The notes below the pieces were generated by a model, which saw only the letters and a list, made by a program, of their open reading frames with translations, was not told the DNA's origin and ran no database searches. 64,000 bases of DNA from Dysidea avara (taxonomy: Eukaryota > Porifera > Demospongiae > Dictyoceratida > Dysideidae), in NCBI RefSeq assembly GCF_963678975.1, contig NC_089285.1, forward strand, positions 11,828,694-11,892,693. Reading direction: 5' to 3'. The position numbers and the translations under genes are program-made. This document shows, piece after piece, positions 10,640 to 21,479 of this stretch (its first letter is position 1; every line of letters starts with the position of its first letter).

Positions 10640-11462
10640 TACTCACTGACACTAGAAGTGGTTTCACAGATGTGGCTGTTACCTTGTACATGGAGTAATC
10701 ATCTTTCTCCTCCTTTACTATGTGAGTAGGACGAGACGCGGTACCATCTTTCTGTTGTGGGCGGGGCTGTCCTTTTGGTAAGGGTTTACTTTTGCACACA
10801 CGAGCAATGTGTCCTTTCTTCCCGCATTTGCGGCATTCCGCAGTCTTAAAACGACAATCAGCTGCCTTGTGTTTCTCTCCACATCGGTAGCACGGATTCT
10901 GTGTACCATGAGTCTTCAGCTTGTTAACAGGGACAGGGGACTGTAAATCTTTCACATTCTTTTCTGCAGATTCAGATGCCATAGCTATCTCGAAAGCCTT
11001 TTCAAAGGTGAGTTCCGGTTCTGCTAGAAGTCGGCGCTGGATTCTGGAATCCTCTACTCCACAAACTAGACGATCTCGTAACATATCGTTGAGGGTAGTG
11101 GCATACTGACAATGTTCTGCAAGCTGGCGTAGCTCTGCAACATAAGCTGCGACTGATTCTCCTGTACGACGATTACGGCCATTGAATCGGAATCTCTGCA
11201 CAATCATTGACGGTTTAGGATCATGATGCTTCTGTACTATGGTGATGAGATCCTCGATCTTGAGCTCCATTGGCTTCTTAGAGGACACCAGATTGCGAAT
11301 GAGCCGGTAGGTAGCTGGTCCACAGACACTGAGGAGTATTGCTCTCTGTTGGTCTGCATCCTCTATCTTGTTGGCTGCAAAGTACTGTTCGAGACGCTCA
11401 ACGTACACTGTCCATGTTTCTTGTGAACTGGAAAACGCTGCAATGGTGCCATGAGTAGCCAT
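10581..11462 (-). CDS. gypsy-1 gag
   Basis: The ATG at 11462 follows the primer-binding site by few bases. The first 200 residues are a capsid-like region (WTVYVERLEQYFAANKI, later DMLRDRLVCGV and RLLAEPELTFEKAFEIA). Two zinc knuckles follow: CYRCGEKHKAADC (one residue shorter than CX2CX4HX4C) and CRKCGKKGHIARVC. The frame is intact and overlaps the protease. It would coat RNA in retrotransposon particles. Confidence 0.88.
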   Translation of the reverse strand: MATHGTIAAFSSSQETWTVYVERLEQYFAANKIEDADQQRAILLSVCGPATYRLIRNLVSSKKPMELKIEDLITIVQKHHDPKPSMIVQRFRFNGRNRRTGESVAAYVAELRQLAEHCQYATTLNDMLRDRLVCGVEDSRIQRRLLAEPELTFEKAFEIAMASESAEKNVKDLQSPVPVNKLKTHGTQNPCYRCGEKHKAADCRFKTAECRKCGKKGHIARVCKSKPLPKGQPRPQQKDGTASRPTHIVKEEKDDYSMYKVTATSVKPLLVSVSIDNASLEMGRHRSFSFYYQ

Positions 11463-11468
11463 AGTTAT

Positions 11469-11481
11469 ATCCTCGTCGCCA
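11469..11481 (-). other. Primer-binding site, gypsy-1 (tRNA-Ser type)
   Basis: On the minus strand TGGCGACGAGGAT lies one base after the 5' LTR. It is the complement of the 3' end of animal tRNA-Ser(GCT) plus CCA as I remember it. The same PBS, longer, is seen in gypsy-2. Confidence 0.75.
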
Positions 11482-11482
11482 C

Positions 11483-11763
11483 TGTCGTATCTGACCGGTA
11501 ATAATTGCACGCTTAAGGATAATACTTTTATCTTAGAGTACACAACAATAAATACATGGTACAAGACACTATATTTATACTATAAAAAGAATGTTTACCA
11601 AGTACAAGGTGCAATACAAGTCCATAAATAGTGTGTTTACTCTATTACATACAATTAACATAACCATAAGAATAGCTGCTAATACATGTGTTAATTACTT
11701 AACTAAGTACAAAAACAAATCAAAGTACACAGTACAACTTAGCTAAGGATTCTGATTACTACA
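11483..11763 (-). repeat. 5' LTR of gypsy-1
   Basis: 281 bp, TG...CA, near-identical to 5571-5859. It would carry the promoter and the poly(A) signal of the element. The TSD CCTTA follows at 11764-11768. Confidence 0.92.
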
Positions 11764-11995
11764 CCTTACAAGCAGACTTTTTTTCTGCCAGTGTCTTGTC
11801 AGGCATTGCTCTGAAAAAGCAGCCAGATTCATCCACATTCCATATATCTTCTCTCTTATACCCTCTTGTCAATTCTTTCATACGCTCGTGCCAACTAGCT
11901 ACTGTCACATCTGATACACCGGCTGCTTCTTCACTGATAGTGAGCTGTTTCAAGTTATGTCGGCTTTTGAATCTCTCCAACCAACAATTAACCTC
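11764..11995 (-). pseudogene. Pogo/Tc5-like transposase, N-terminal part
   Basis: Minus-strand reading WLERFKSRHNLKQLTISEEA, then ELTRGYKREDIWNVDESGCF (first catalytic aspartate in NVDE), then MPDKTLAEKKSAC. This precedes the DDE half found at 5095-5570 and is joined to it in frame once gypsy-1 is discounted. Upstream of about 11995 the family's helix-turn-helix/CENP-B region is missing and the TTGCCAA repeat array begins. Confidence 0.82.
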
Positions 11996-12004
11996 AAGGT
12001 GTGT

Positions 12005-12215
12005 TTATGGCAACAATTGGACAGCCTAAAAGTTGCCAAAATTGGCAAATTTCGGCAACCCAAAGTTGCCAATATTGGCAACTTCAGGCCACCCAAAGTT
12101 GCCAACTTCGGCAACCCAAAGTTGCCAATATTGGTAACTTCAGGCCGCCCAAAGTTGACTATATTGGCAACTTCAGGCAACCCAAAATTGCCAATATTGG
12201 CAACTTTTGTGTTTC
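12005..12215. repeat. Array of TTGCCAA-TTGGCAA palindromes
   Basis: At least six relatives of GTTGCCAATATTGGCAACTT, separated by CAGGCNRCCCAAA, recur about every 31-35 bp. GTTGCCAATATTGGCAAC is a perfect palindrome. Open frames on both strands here are translations of the repeat. Confidence 0.88.
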
Positions 12216-13820
12216 TTTGAGTAACCACAAATGATGCTCAAAAGTATCCAAACTTGGCAATAAATGTACTTTCTTTTATAAAAGATGATAGAGAATTTGA
12301 TTGCGGGATTCAGTTATCCACAATTGGTAATTTTGTGTGACAAATTCTTAGAATTGCCAAAAATGACAATTTTATAAAAGCGTGTGCAGTAGCTGCTGTT
12401 TTTGGCAATTATAACAACAGTCTAAAAGTTGCCCGTTTTGGAAACTTTGACACTTACAGTTTACCAGTATTAAGCATGGAAGTGAGCATTACAGTGTTAA
12501 AGTTCACAAAGCTGCTAACTTAACTATGCTTACTTTAGAGGAACTGTTATAAAGATGCCTGAAAGTATTTAAATATGATTACTAGCAATGTTATCAGTGG
12601 ATTCTAGGTAGCTAGCTATACATTCACTTTAAAAGAAGCAGTAGGAATACAGCTATGTATCAAACTTATGATTTGAATGTGAATTGACCAAAATACGATA
12701 AAATGGAAAGTCATAGGAATATCTTGCTACAAATCATGCTATATAGCTACAAATCCCCAAGAAGAGGTTCCTCAAGAGGCTTTTACACCGTTGGCCAAAC
12801 GTAAATGTAAGAGAACCATTAAAAAACGCATTAGATATGGACAACATTAATTATAATTCTGTTTGGAAAATGTACAGCAACTGTAGTTGTAAATAATATT
12901 TCTGTTGAATCTTAAAGATACGTAAATTGTAGAACAGTGCATTGCAGCAGTAATCACCATATATATCGTACGGTTTAGATATACATTGAGCCAGCAGGAA
13001 TAAACTACAATATTTATAATGCAGAATAGGGTATTCTAAATTTGTGTTATGTATATTTTGCTGCCAAATTTAGCAATATTGAGTCAAACTTTTCACCATC
13101 TTTTTGGTGAACTAGATCACAAAATCTGCTAATCCAGTTGCCAATTAAGTCCAAGTTCTCAATTTTCTTAGTTAAAATGGAGTTGTATTGCCGGAATGCA
13201 TAATGGATAGGTACAAGCACAGTTAGTCGATGTTCAAGCTACCAAATTTGGACTATAGTTTTCAGTTTTGGGGCAACCTTCCAAAAGTAGCCTAAAGTGG
13301 AAACCTCAGAAAATTGCCGAAACTGGCAATTTGTAAGCAATACAATAGTTTTGCAACTTGTAAAAGTTGCCAAATGTGGACACTTTTATTTGCAAGAAAT
13401 TGCCGGCACAATGCAATGTGTATTCATTTTAGCGTTACAACCATACATTACAGTAGCTAACCAAACTATTAATTTTAGGATGCAGAGCTCAAAATAATAG
13501 TCGGCAATTTTCCAGACAATTTCTTCCTACAACCGACCATTACTTGCTATGGTCAGCAGTTACTGCCGATCGTGTGAAATTAATAGAAACATTTCTGGCA
13601 ATGCACTCATTTATCACAAATTATTATAATGCTTATTAATCCTCTCAACTATGCAATAACACAGTAAATTCCAGCACATTCCCATGATAACTTCCTCCCA
13701 TGCATGGCATGGCACGTAACGTAACTCATTATCACAAAAATTAGAAATATGCATGCTCATTTTAATTAGTGCCCACTTGTCAGTGATGAAATGCACGTGG
13801 AATGATGAAATGCGCTCTGA
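12216..13820. other. Non-coding with scattered TTGCCAA-type motifs
   Basis: Relatives of the palindromic motif recur singly (about 12350, 12405, 12428, 13080, 13135, 13270-13405, 13500). No gene is recognised. The spread suggests an old, degraded repeat block, possibly the remaining end of the pogo-like element or a separate satellite. Confidence 0.45.
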
Positions 13821-16578
13821 ATGATGAAACGCAAGCAGAGCGGTGAAGCAGTGGTACCTTCGAAGAAAGGGGTGTTTCTTGAAACTTTTGAGAAGTGGAA
13901 GGTGAATTTTGATGACCAGCACAGTACTGCTACGTGGCTGGACTGCACCACATCGTTAGTGGTTGGCCAAAGGTATACAGCCAGCATATCAACTCACTGA
14001 GAAATTTTAGTGATAAATGGATCGTTGGTACAGATGCTTTCCGCACCAGTAACATCGCGGACCATGCCACCAGTAAACAACACAGCACTACAATGGCGAT
14101 CAGAACACGTGAACTTGCAGCTACTAGTAGTAGTGGCCCTTCTAGCTGTGCACCTATCGCACAGGCATTAGAGAAGTTATCAGATGGAGAGATGCAACAC
14201 TTGAGACGGAAGTTTAAAGTAGCCTATGTAGTTGCCACAGAAAAACTTGCATTTCTGAAGTATCCTGTGATATGTCAACTGGAAAAGAAGCATGGGGTGG
14301 ATATTGGACATTCTTACCTCAATGAAAGATTGTACAGGGAAATTATCCACTACATTGTGGAGGTAAACGGTGGAAATTAGTAGAGCAAGTCAACTCACCT
14401 AACTTTTTTTTGTGTTACTAGGTGGTGCTACTGACCTAGGGAATAATGAAAATCAAGTAGCTTTGGTAGTTTGGTGTAAATCATCTGCAAATGATGAAAG
14501 AATCCACACAAGAATCGTTTACTTAGGAATCGAGAAACCCAAAAGTGTAACTGGAATTGGCTTATCTGATGTACTGGAGACAAGTTTAAAGAGAGTGGGA
14601 ATACAGGAGTTGAGTGAAGAACACTGCATAAGCTGGTCGGGATTGGCACAGATGGAGCATCCAATAACATTGCTGCTAGAGGATTAAAAGGTTTGGTTGA
14701 AGAGAAGTTGGGTTGGATTAGGGCCCAAACGAACTTTGATGAATTCGAAGGTTCGTTCGAATGAACGAACATTCGAATGTGGGTTGAACAGTTCGAACTA
14801 TAGTTACTAATTAGATAGTGATACAGTTAAGCTATCCATCTTGCTTTGTTGCATAATGATGTGGGGGAGGCCAGACATATGGTATTAGGCATTTAATTAA
14901 GTTATGTGTTGATGGTTTAGTGGTGGTCACAGGCCATGCCTCTATGAGGTTTTAAGGTTTCTATGTGGTGCCATCACTTGTCTCAACTGTATAGCAGTAG
15001 TAAAATGTATTTAAAACCTAGTAATCACAAACATTATAACTTGTGGTATTCAATTTCAAGTTTTCTCAGTAAAACTGTTGAGTCAGTACAACTGCATGTG
15101 TGTGTTGCAAACTTGTGAGACATGCATTTAACATTTAATATGCTGTGATTTATAATTTATAAAGAGGAATCAGCTCCATTTAAAAGTTCGAAAGATTCGT
15201 GAACTTTAGTTGATGAATGTTCGAACCCTGACAATCCAAGTTCGTTTGGGCCCTAGGTTGGATATACTGGATGTGGTGTGTGGCTCACCGTTTGGAATTA
15301 AGTGCAAAAGATGCCTTAAAAGGAATATGTTTTGATTTTGTTGATGACAACAGATCAAGCTGTTTTATGTGTATGAAAGATCCCCAAAGAAGTGTAGGGA
15401 GTTTGGCATATTTGAAGAAGTTTTTGCTATTTGATGACTTGCATAAAACCAAAGTGTTAGACCAATTCAAGCTACAGGGACACGTTGGGTCTCTCACAAG
15501 TTGAATGCGATGAAGAGGATCCTGTCAAATTATAGAGCATACACGAATCACCTTGCTACACTGTCAGAGGACACTTCTGTAAAACCATGTGACCGAGCAA
15601 AATTAAAGGGCTATCTGCAGCAGTAGACAAAGGCTAAGTGTCTTTTGGGGTGTGACTTTTTTGTGGATCTACTGATGCCTGTTTCTATTTTGTCCAAAAC
15701 ACTACAAAGTGATGAGATAGACATTTTGGAGGCTTTGACCGGTGTACTGAGGACCCTTAAGGAGATAGATAAACTATTATCTAAACCAGTGGCAGAGTGG
15801 AGCACATACAAAAGTATTCTTCAAAAGTGTGAAGATGAGGTCTACCAACTGCAAGAGTTGAAAACTTTTTCAACAGCAACACAGTACTTTGAGAATAATG
15901 GTGGTAGTTGCTGCAAATTGTGTCAAATCACAGCTAAGATGGTCAGACCTAGACATGATGAGGTCGATAATTGTTGTACTGAACCCACAGGGGTGGGAAA
16001 AGCTAATGGAAGATGATTGCTTGGAAGAAATTAACATCCTTGTCCACCATTTTGAGATTCCATTCAAAGGAGCTGTGGCTAATGTTGATGATATACACAG
16101 AGAATTTACTACAATGGTTGAGTTTGCTAGCGAGTATATTGCAATTCACACACTGCACTATCAACGTGTGCGGTGGAGACTTTTCAATAGTCCTCAAAAA
16201 AAGGATTGGACAAGTGCTCTTCTGGTTAAGTTGCTTTTTTTTTCACTTCCTGCTGACGGTAAAGTAGAGCATGTCCTCAGCACAGCAAATGTCATCAAAA
16301 CTGAGAAACGCACTGTACTAGCTAGCAGCTCGCTGGATGATTTATTGGAAATAAATTGTGATGCTGTCAGTGTGAGGAACTACAGCCCTGACAAAGCAAT
16401 TCAGCTGTGGTGGGATGACAAACTCAGACATCCAAACCAGAAACCACATAAGAAATACAAAAGGCATAGGGAACAAGAAACTGATGAGACCCAGAGTCAG
16501 AGTGAATCAGATGATGATGATGATGATGACAATGACTGGCTTGAGGAGTGGGATGACTTGATAGAGTCAGACTCATAG
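13821..16578 (+). pseudogene. ZNF862-like hAT transposase pseudogene
   Basis: It starts at ATG 13821/13824 with MKRKQSG and a FEKWKVNFDDQHSTATWLDC block, the N-terminus of the ZNF862/KRBA2-like family. It then continues in other frames: TSNIADHATSKQHS (finger end), LRRKFKVAYVVATEKLAF, a DGTTD-equivalent GATDLGNNENQ, CVAHRLELSAKDALKG, FFSLPADGKVEHVLSTANVIKT (dimerisation region), and an acidic tail of Asp repeats ending at 16578. Frame changes occur near 13945, 14640-14690, 15500 and 15990, with an in-frame TAG near 15626. A hAT MITE splits it at 14719-15255. A 59-nt segment 14363-14421 has intron-like ends (GTAAAC...TTACTAG). It is related to the copy at 43211-45587. No terminal repeats were identified. 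Confidence 0.85.
14719..15255. mobile_element. hAT MITE, 537 bp, in the ZNF862-like pseudogene
   Basis: The termini TAGGGCCCAAACGAACTT are inverted at both ends, and the element is flanked by the 8-bp direct repeat GGTTGGAT (14711-14718 and 15256-15263). Subterminal TTCGAAC/GTTCGAA motifs recur inside both ends. It has no coding capacity. It inserted in the transposase frame, and the protein reading resumes on the far side. Confidence 0.93.
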
Positions 16579-17040
16579 GCAATCATTCACATTGGACACA
16601 TGTAAATATAACACATGATTTATAAAATTAACATGTATACATGGTTCAAATAAGTCCAAAATCCAACTGTGTTACCACATTATAGTTAGATGTACCTTCT
16701 GGTCACCAATGATTCCAAGTCTCCAGGGATGATGCTATCTAAGAGTAGATAATACATACACTGCCTGAGGGGTGTAACTAGCCACCAATAAAATACATCA
16801 CATCAAGATTGAGATACCCTAATACGCAGTGCTGAAATTGCACTCAGATTCAATTTCAGAGGGTCTATTTTCAAAAATTTTCTAGGGGGGCATGCCCCCA
16901 GACCCCCTAGCTTGTGCACGTATCCTACACTTTACTCACAAATATTGCTAATAATATAGCACTGCAGACCCCAGAACAAAATTTGTTTTGGTCTGCAGTC
17001 ACTGCAGTGCATATTTTTGTGTTATTTTGAGCACTGGGAT
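16579..17040. other. Non-coding; GC-rich CCCCC/GGGGG inverted patch at about 16884
   Basis: No gene. At 16883-16910 a short GGGGGGCATGCCCCC-type inverted patch followed by AGACCCCCTAG stands out in AT-rich DNA. A similar GGGGGGCGCAGCCCCCC occurs at 59440. Confidence 0.4.
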
Positions 17041-17052
17041 GGGTGTCTTCTT

Positions 17053-17700
17053 TGCCCCACTACTGTCAGATGATCAGGGACATAAACAAGCAGAAAAGAT
17101 ACTTGTGGTGCCAACAACAACTAGCTAATTCTGAAGATTTCAGTGACGTCATTTGGACAGATGAATGCTCTGTGCTAATTGAAAGGAAAAGGAAATCTTA
17201 CAGAAGAGCAGGCCAGCCATGTAAGCTGAAACCCAAAACCCAAGTCAAAACATCCACTAAAACTCCACATCTGGGGAGCAAGTTCAATGAAAGGGGCTGC
17301 AAGATTAGTAATGTTTAAGGAGACACTTACAGCAACTCGATTTGGCAAAGTGCTTAAGAAAGGTCTCATTCCATTTGTTCGATCAAACTTTCCAAACCAC
17401 CACAAATTCCAACAAGACAATGACCCAAAACACTGCAGCAACTATATTAAAAAGTTTCTTGAAGACAAGGAGATTGAGTGGTGGAAGACTTCAGCTGAGA
17501 GCCCAGACCTTAATACAACAGAAAAGATCTGGAGATCAATGAAGAATTACTTGCAAAATGTACACTTTAGGAAACTTGAAAATAGAAATTTTGATGGCTT
17601 GAAGAGGGGAATTAAGACCTTTTGGAAAACACTCACCCCAAAGGTTTGCAGTAAATACATCAATCCCCAAAGGTTTGCAGTAAATACATCAATCATATAA
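17053..17700 (+). pseudogene. Tc1/mariner transposase remnant (DD34E)
   Basis: The first frame carries DVIWTDECSV (first catalytic aspartate). A shift near 17280-17290 leads to the second frame with KFQQDNDPKHCSNYIKKFL (second aspartate) and AESPDLNTTEKIWRSMK (catalytic glutamate). Between the second aspartate and the glutamate are 34 residues, the DD34E spacing of Tc1-like elements. The N-terminal helix-turn-helix domains are missing. A 28-bp tandem duplication sits at the 3' end (about 17636-17693). Confidence 0.85.
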
Positions 17701-17853
17701 GAATGGTCATGCCAATTGTGATACAGAAGAAAGGCAATGCCTCTGGGCATTAACGCAGTAACAGTACACCTCAATTAATAATATACATGTTTTCATGTTT
17801 TTAACACTTGATTTTGAAATGAAACAGTAATTTAATACCAGTGTCAGATCTGT

Positions 17854-18605
17854 TCAAAATCTTTTAGTTCTCTTTACCTTTAGGCACAGTTGTCTACCTG
17901 AAGTATCAATAGCCTTTCTGCAAGCCCTCCAAGCATTTTCCTGGGTTTCTGTTGACCCTAGTGGCCACATTCTAAAAGTGGCCACCTTAATAGTAGCTAT
18001 CATATCTGGATTCAATTTGTTTTTCCCCAGCTTTCCATTAACATTAGAGGTCATTCTAACTTCCCTTTTCAAAAAAATATCTGACCAAGATTGTTGCTAA
18101 ATTTTCCCTTGATACACTCTCTTTCTTTTCTCCAAAAACGTAGGACTGAAAAGTTCAGTTATTGAGTATAGAATTTCAGCTGGCTTCTCCTTGGTCCGCC
18201 TCTTCTTTTGTATGGTGATATTACACTGCTTTAATGGAGACCTTTATCTTATAGATCATCTAATCCTTTGCTACTGCTGCCGCCTGAGAACTTCAGATAC
18301 CCATCTTCATCTGGATACTTCAAAGTCTTTACAGAGTTTTGAGATATCGATGATGCAAATGTTGTATGATGATAATCTGGATAAGAATGTAGAGAATAAT
18401 TCAGGATTGATATATTGGTGATGTGGTAGGAGGAGAAACTGCAGCTTGATAATCTGGTTGAGAGTGTAGAGAATAATTCACAGGTGGCAAAATCTGGTTG
18501 AGGTTGTGGAGAGTACTCTACAGGTGGTAAAGGCGGTTTTAATTCTTTGAAGATTTTTATGGCTTCCTCAAATGTGCTTTTCATCTTTGTGACATCTTGC
18601 TTCAA
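17854..18605 (-). pseudogene. BEN-domain gene remnant (last exons)
   Basis: The minus-strand segment 18072-17854 encodes NGKLGKNKLNPDMIATIKVA, then FRMWPLGSTETQENAWRACR, then KAIDTSGRQL. The conserved spacing of Lys-Leu, Trp-Pro-Leu, Ala-Trp and Ala-Ile-Asp fits a BEN domain, a DNA/chromatin-binding fold. Upstream, a TTTTAG acceptor at 18606-18607 opens an exon with LKQDVTKMKSTFEEAIKIFK and a Pro/Ser/Tyr-rich stretch to about 18250. An in-frame TAG near 18091 and unclear splices between the parts suggest decay or missed exons. Further exons may lie at 23809-23963, beyond the gypsy-2 copy. Confidence 0.5.
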
Positions 18606-18607
18606 CT

Positions 18608-19582
18608 AAAACATACAAAATATATATGCAATATCACTTTAGATGTGTACCATTTCTGAGCCAAATCCAATGTATATATACCGACTCTAAAAATTGATAT
18701 CAGCTATACAACATCTGATACACCAAAACAACAAATGCAACTATTTGGAATGGAGGAAGCCAAAACAGGGATATCAAAAGCATTCTCAACATAACAAATC
18801 TGCATTTTGAAGCTCTTGATGAGCACATAAGCATTAGAAGATCTGCATGGCCATGGACTCAAAAGTACCATATAGCTTTTCTATCATTACACAACCAAAC
18901 GATTGCCATACAAGAATTTGGATGACTTAAAATAGCAAGTAATCCTATGTACACAGCCATATTTCCCACTTCTATCCCACAGAATACATACATCAAAGTA
19001 AAAAAACTGGTAGTATATGGTAACTAAACCCACAGTGCATGGTAGTTAAACCCCAGTACACACAAAACAAATTGAAGCCTTGCTAACCATAATGTCTACA
19101 AGGTCAGCAAAATTTGAAACCATACACACTATTACAAGAACATGTTCAGCAAAAAATTGAAGCCATACGATTACAAAACAACTACATATTCAGCTAACAA
19201 TTAAGCCATACACAACTGACATGCTTATTACACATTGTTTATCCACTTCGCTACTTCAAAGTGAAATTAGTTAAACCCCACCTGCACTCGGTAGGATATC
19301 TATTTATCAACACCTCGTCTTTGCCTCACCAACTATTAACAATTACTGTAAAGCAAAGTGTCATTATGCTTTCGTTTTAGCCTGTTACATAGCATTACAG
19401 ATGAGAATAGTACAGAAACACCTCTCCAATCAATTTAGTTGCAAAGGAAACATGGAAAATTTTGCGTGATAGTCAGCAAAGTGAAAGCCATAATTATGTA
19501 GCACTGCCATCGACATCAGTGATTAGAAATGGGACACAAATGAGGACAAAGGTTAAGTCCATGATGTATGCATTGTGCGTAT
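18608..19582. other. Non-coding, probable intron of the BEN-domain gene
   Basis: AT-rich, without conserved frames. A short near-repeat GTGAAACC/GCCATACA wording recurs around 19080-19220 (ACCATACAC, GAAGCCATACGA, AAGCCATACAC). Nothing else is recognised. Confidence 0.35.
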
Positions 19583-19820
19583 TGTAACATGTTGGGGTAA
19601 TGTGACATCTAACTGAAAAAATCAAGCTTGTAGCCTTGGCTGTTATGTATTGACTTTAACTATTATTATAAGTGCTATTTATAAATTGTGTATTGATTTG
19701 TAAATCTATAGGCAATTATGAAAGTGTGCACGCATGCGTTGTAATGTATGATTGTACATCATGTGTACCACGTTTTATTGATTTGAAGAATCTTTATTAA
19801 TCATACTCATAAACGTAACA
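19583..19820 (+). repeat. Putative 5' LTR of gypsy-2
   Basis: About 238 bp beginning TGTAACATG and ending CGTAACA, directly followed by one base and the PBS. The left edge is inferred from the TGT...ACA convention, because no second LTR exists for comparison. Confidence 0.6.
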
Positions 19821-19821
19821 C

Positions 19822-19839
19822 TGGCGACGAGGATGGGAT
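19822..19839 (+). other. Primer-binding site, gypsy-2 (tRNA-Ser type)
   Basis: TGGCGACGAGGATGGGAT follows the LTR by one base. All 18 bases are complementary to the 3' end of animal tRNA-Ser(GCT) with CCA, from memory of that tRNA. Confidence 0.8.
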
Positions 19840-19853
19840 CAAACGCAAGATAG

Positions 19854-21479
19854 ATGACTTCTTTTGGGAAAATCGACGTTTTCCAGCCAGAATCAGAAGT
19901 ATTCTCCGCCTACCTGGAGCGAATCGAACTTTACTTTGAAGCCAATGGAATCGAAGAAAAGAAGCAAGTCCCTGTGTTTCTTAGTTTGTTAGACGCTAAG
20001 ACGTACAGTCTCTTAAGAACTCTGGTCGCGCCGGATTCGCCAAGAGGAAAATCCTTAAAAACCTTGGCAGATTTACTAAAGAATCATTTCGAGCCCAAGC
20101 CTTTAGTGATTGCTGAAAGGTTTACTTTCCATAGACGGAACCAACGTCCTGAGGAGTCAATAATGCAGTTTTTAGCCGAGCTTCGAAGGTTGGCCACACA
20201 TTGTGACTTTAATAACTACCTTGAAGAAGCACTTCGTGACCGTTTTGTGTGTGGGCTAAAGAGCGAAAGTATCCAGAAGCGGCTCCTGACTGAAGACAAG
20301 CTAGACCTCAAGTGCGCATTAGAGTTAGCTCAGGGCATGGAATCGGCTCATAGAAATGCCCAAGTTCTTAAGGAAGGAAATGAAACTAGCTCAGAAGTTC
20401 CCAGTGACAGAGTATCCAGTCATTCCAATGTAGTAGCACAAATGCAGGAAGAAAGTGAGGAAATCGATCGTGTTGGGAGGCATCCCAGAACACAAGGGAC
20501 AAGTGGAATGGGGAGAAAGTGTTACCGCTGTGGAAGAGGTGATCACCTAGCACACAACTGCACCCACAAGGACACAGTGTGCCATAACTGCAAGAAACTT
20601 GGACATTTGGCAAAAGTATGCCAAGGTCAATTCCAAGGCAGAGGTCCTGTTACCAAGAACCATTGGGTAGAACAAACAGCAAGTGGATTTACAGAGACTG
20701 ATCCAGAAGAAACTACCAATCTGGAAGAAGATGTGATATTTAATGTTAAATCCAAGACCACACCACCCTATCAAGTGGTAGTGGAAATTAATGAACATCC
20801 GGTTTCTATGGAAATTGATACTGGTGCTGCAGTGTCAATTATGTCAAGGGAAGTTTGGGAGGCTCGATTTGCAGAATTACCACTGGCAAAACCTACATTG
20901 AGTCTTCGTACTTACACAGCAGAGAGAATGGCAGTTTTAGGGGAAGTTTCTGTACATGTGAGGTATGGCAAATATTATGGCACACACACACTGTATGTTG
21001 TAGAGGGTGCTGGCCCTACATTGCTGGGTCGCGACTGGTTACACTTTATTCCTCTGGATTGGGCCAGCATTAAGGCTGTGTCAGGGGTAGATTCCAAGGT
21101 TGATAGATTAGTTGGGAAGTACCCAGGGGTCTTTCAAGAAGGCTTGGGAACCTTGAAACATTTTAAGGTCACATTACAGTTGCAGCCTGGTGCCACTCCA
21201 CGTTTTAGTCGCCCTCGTCCGCTCCCATTTGCAATAAAGGAACAAGTAGAGGGGGAATTGGATCGACTAGTCGAGCAGGGTATCCTCATAAAGGTAGATT
21301 ACAGTGACTGGGCAGCCCCAATTGTACCTGTGCCTAAGAGCGGCGGGGCAGTGCGTATTTGTGGGGATTATAAAGTAACTATTAATCCCTCACTGCAAGT
21401 AGACCAATATCCTTTGCCAGACCAAGTGACCTATTTACATGCCTTACTGGGGGAAAATTATTTACTAAGCTTGATTTGA
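19854..21479 (+). pseudogene. gypsy-2 gag-protease-RT (N-terminal part)
   Basis: 541 codons are open from the ATG at 19854. The gag part has YLERIELYFEANGIEEK, DRFVCGLKSESIQKRLL, then knuckles CYRCGRGDHLAHNC and CHNCKKLGHLAKVC (both CX2CX4HX4C). The protease has MEIDTGAAVSIMS and LLGRDWL in the same frame, so gag and pol form one polyprotein here. The RT begins with ICGDYKVTIN. A one-base shift near 21440-21450 ends the frame at 21479, just before the KLDLTAAYQQM motif that continues in the next frame. Confidence 0.9.

Larger units (their letters stand above)
5571..11763 (-). mobile_element. Ty3/gypsy LTR retrotransposon (gypsy-1), split by a hAT
   Basis: The element is complete in outline on the minus strand. 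It has LTRs at 11483-11763 (5') and 5571-5859 (3'), both TG...CA, and a 5-bp target duplication CCTTA at 5566-5570 and 11764-11768. A primer-binding site lies one base inside the 5' LTR and a purine tract abuts the 3' LTR. The order is gag, protease, RT, RNase H, integrase. A 1.77-kb hAT element sits inside the integrase N-terminus. Without it the element would be about 4.4 kb. Several frameshifts and a small deletion make it non-functional. The LTRs differ by small indels as well as substitutions, so the insertion is not recent. Confidence 0.93.

Noticed and set aside
11950..12234. Repetitive frames on both strands (Asn-Ile-Gly-Asn-Phe type)
   Set aside because: Translation of the TTGCCAA palindrome array; no protein family.
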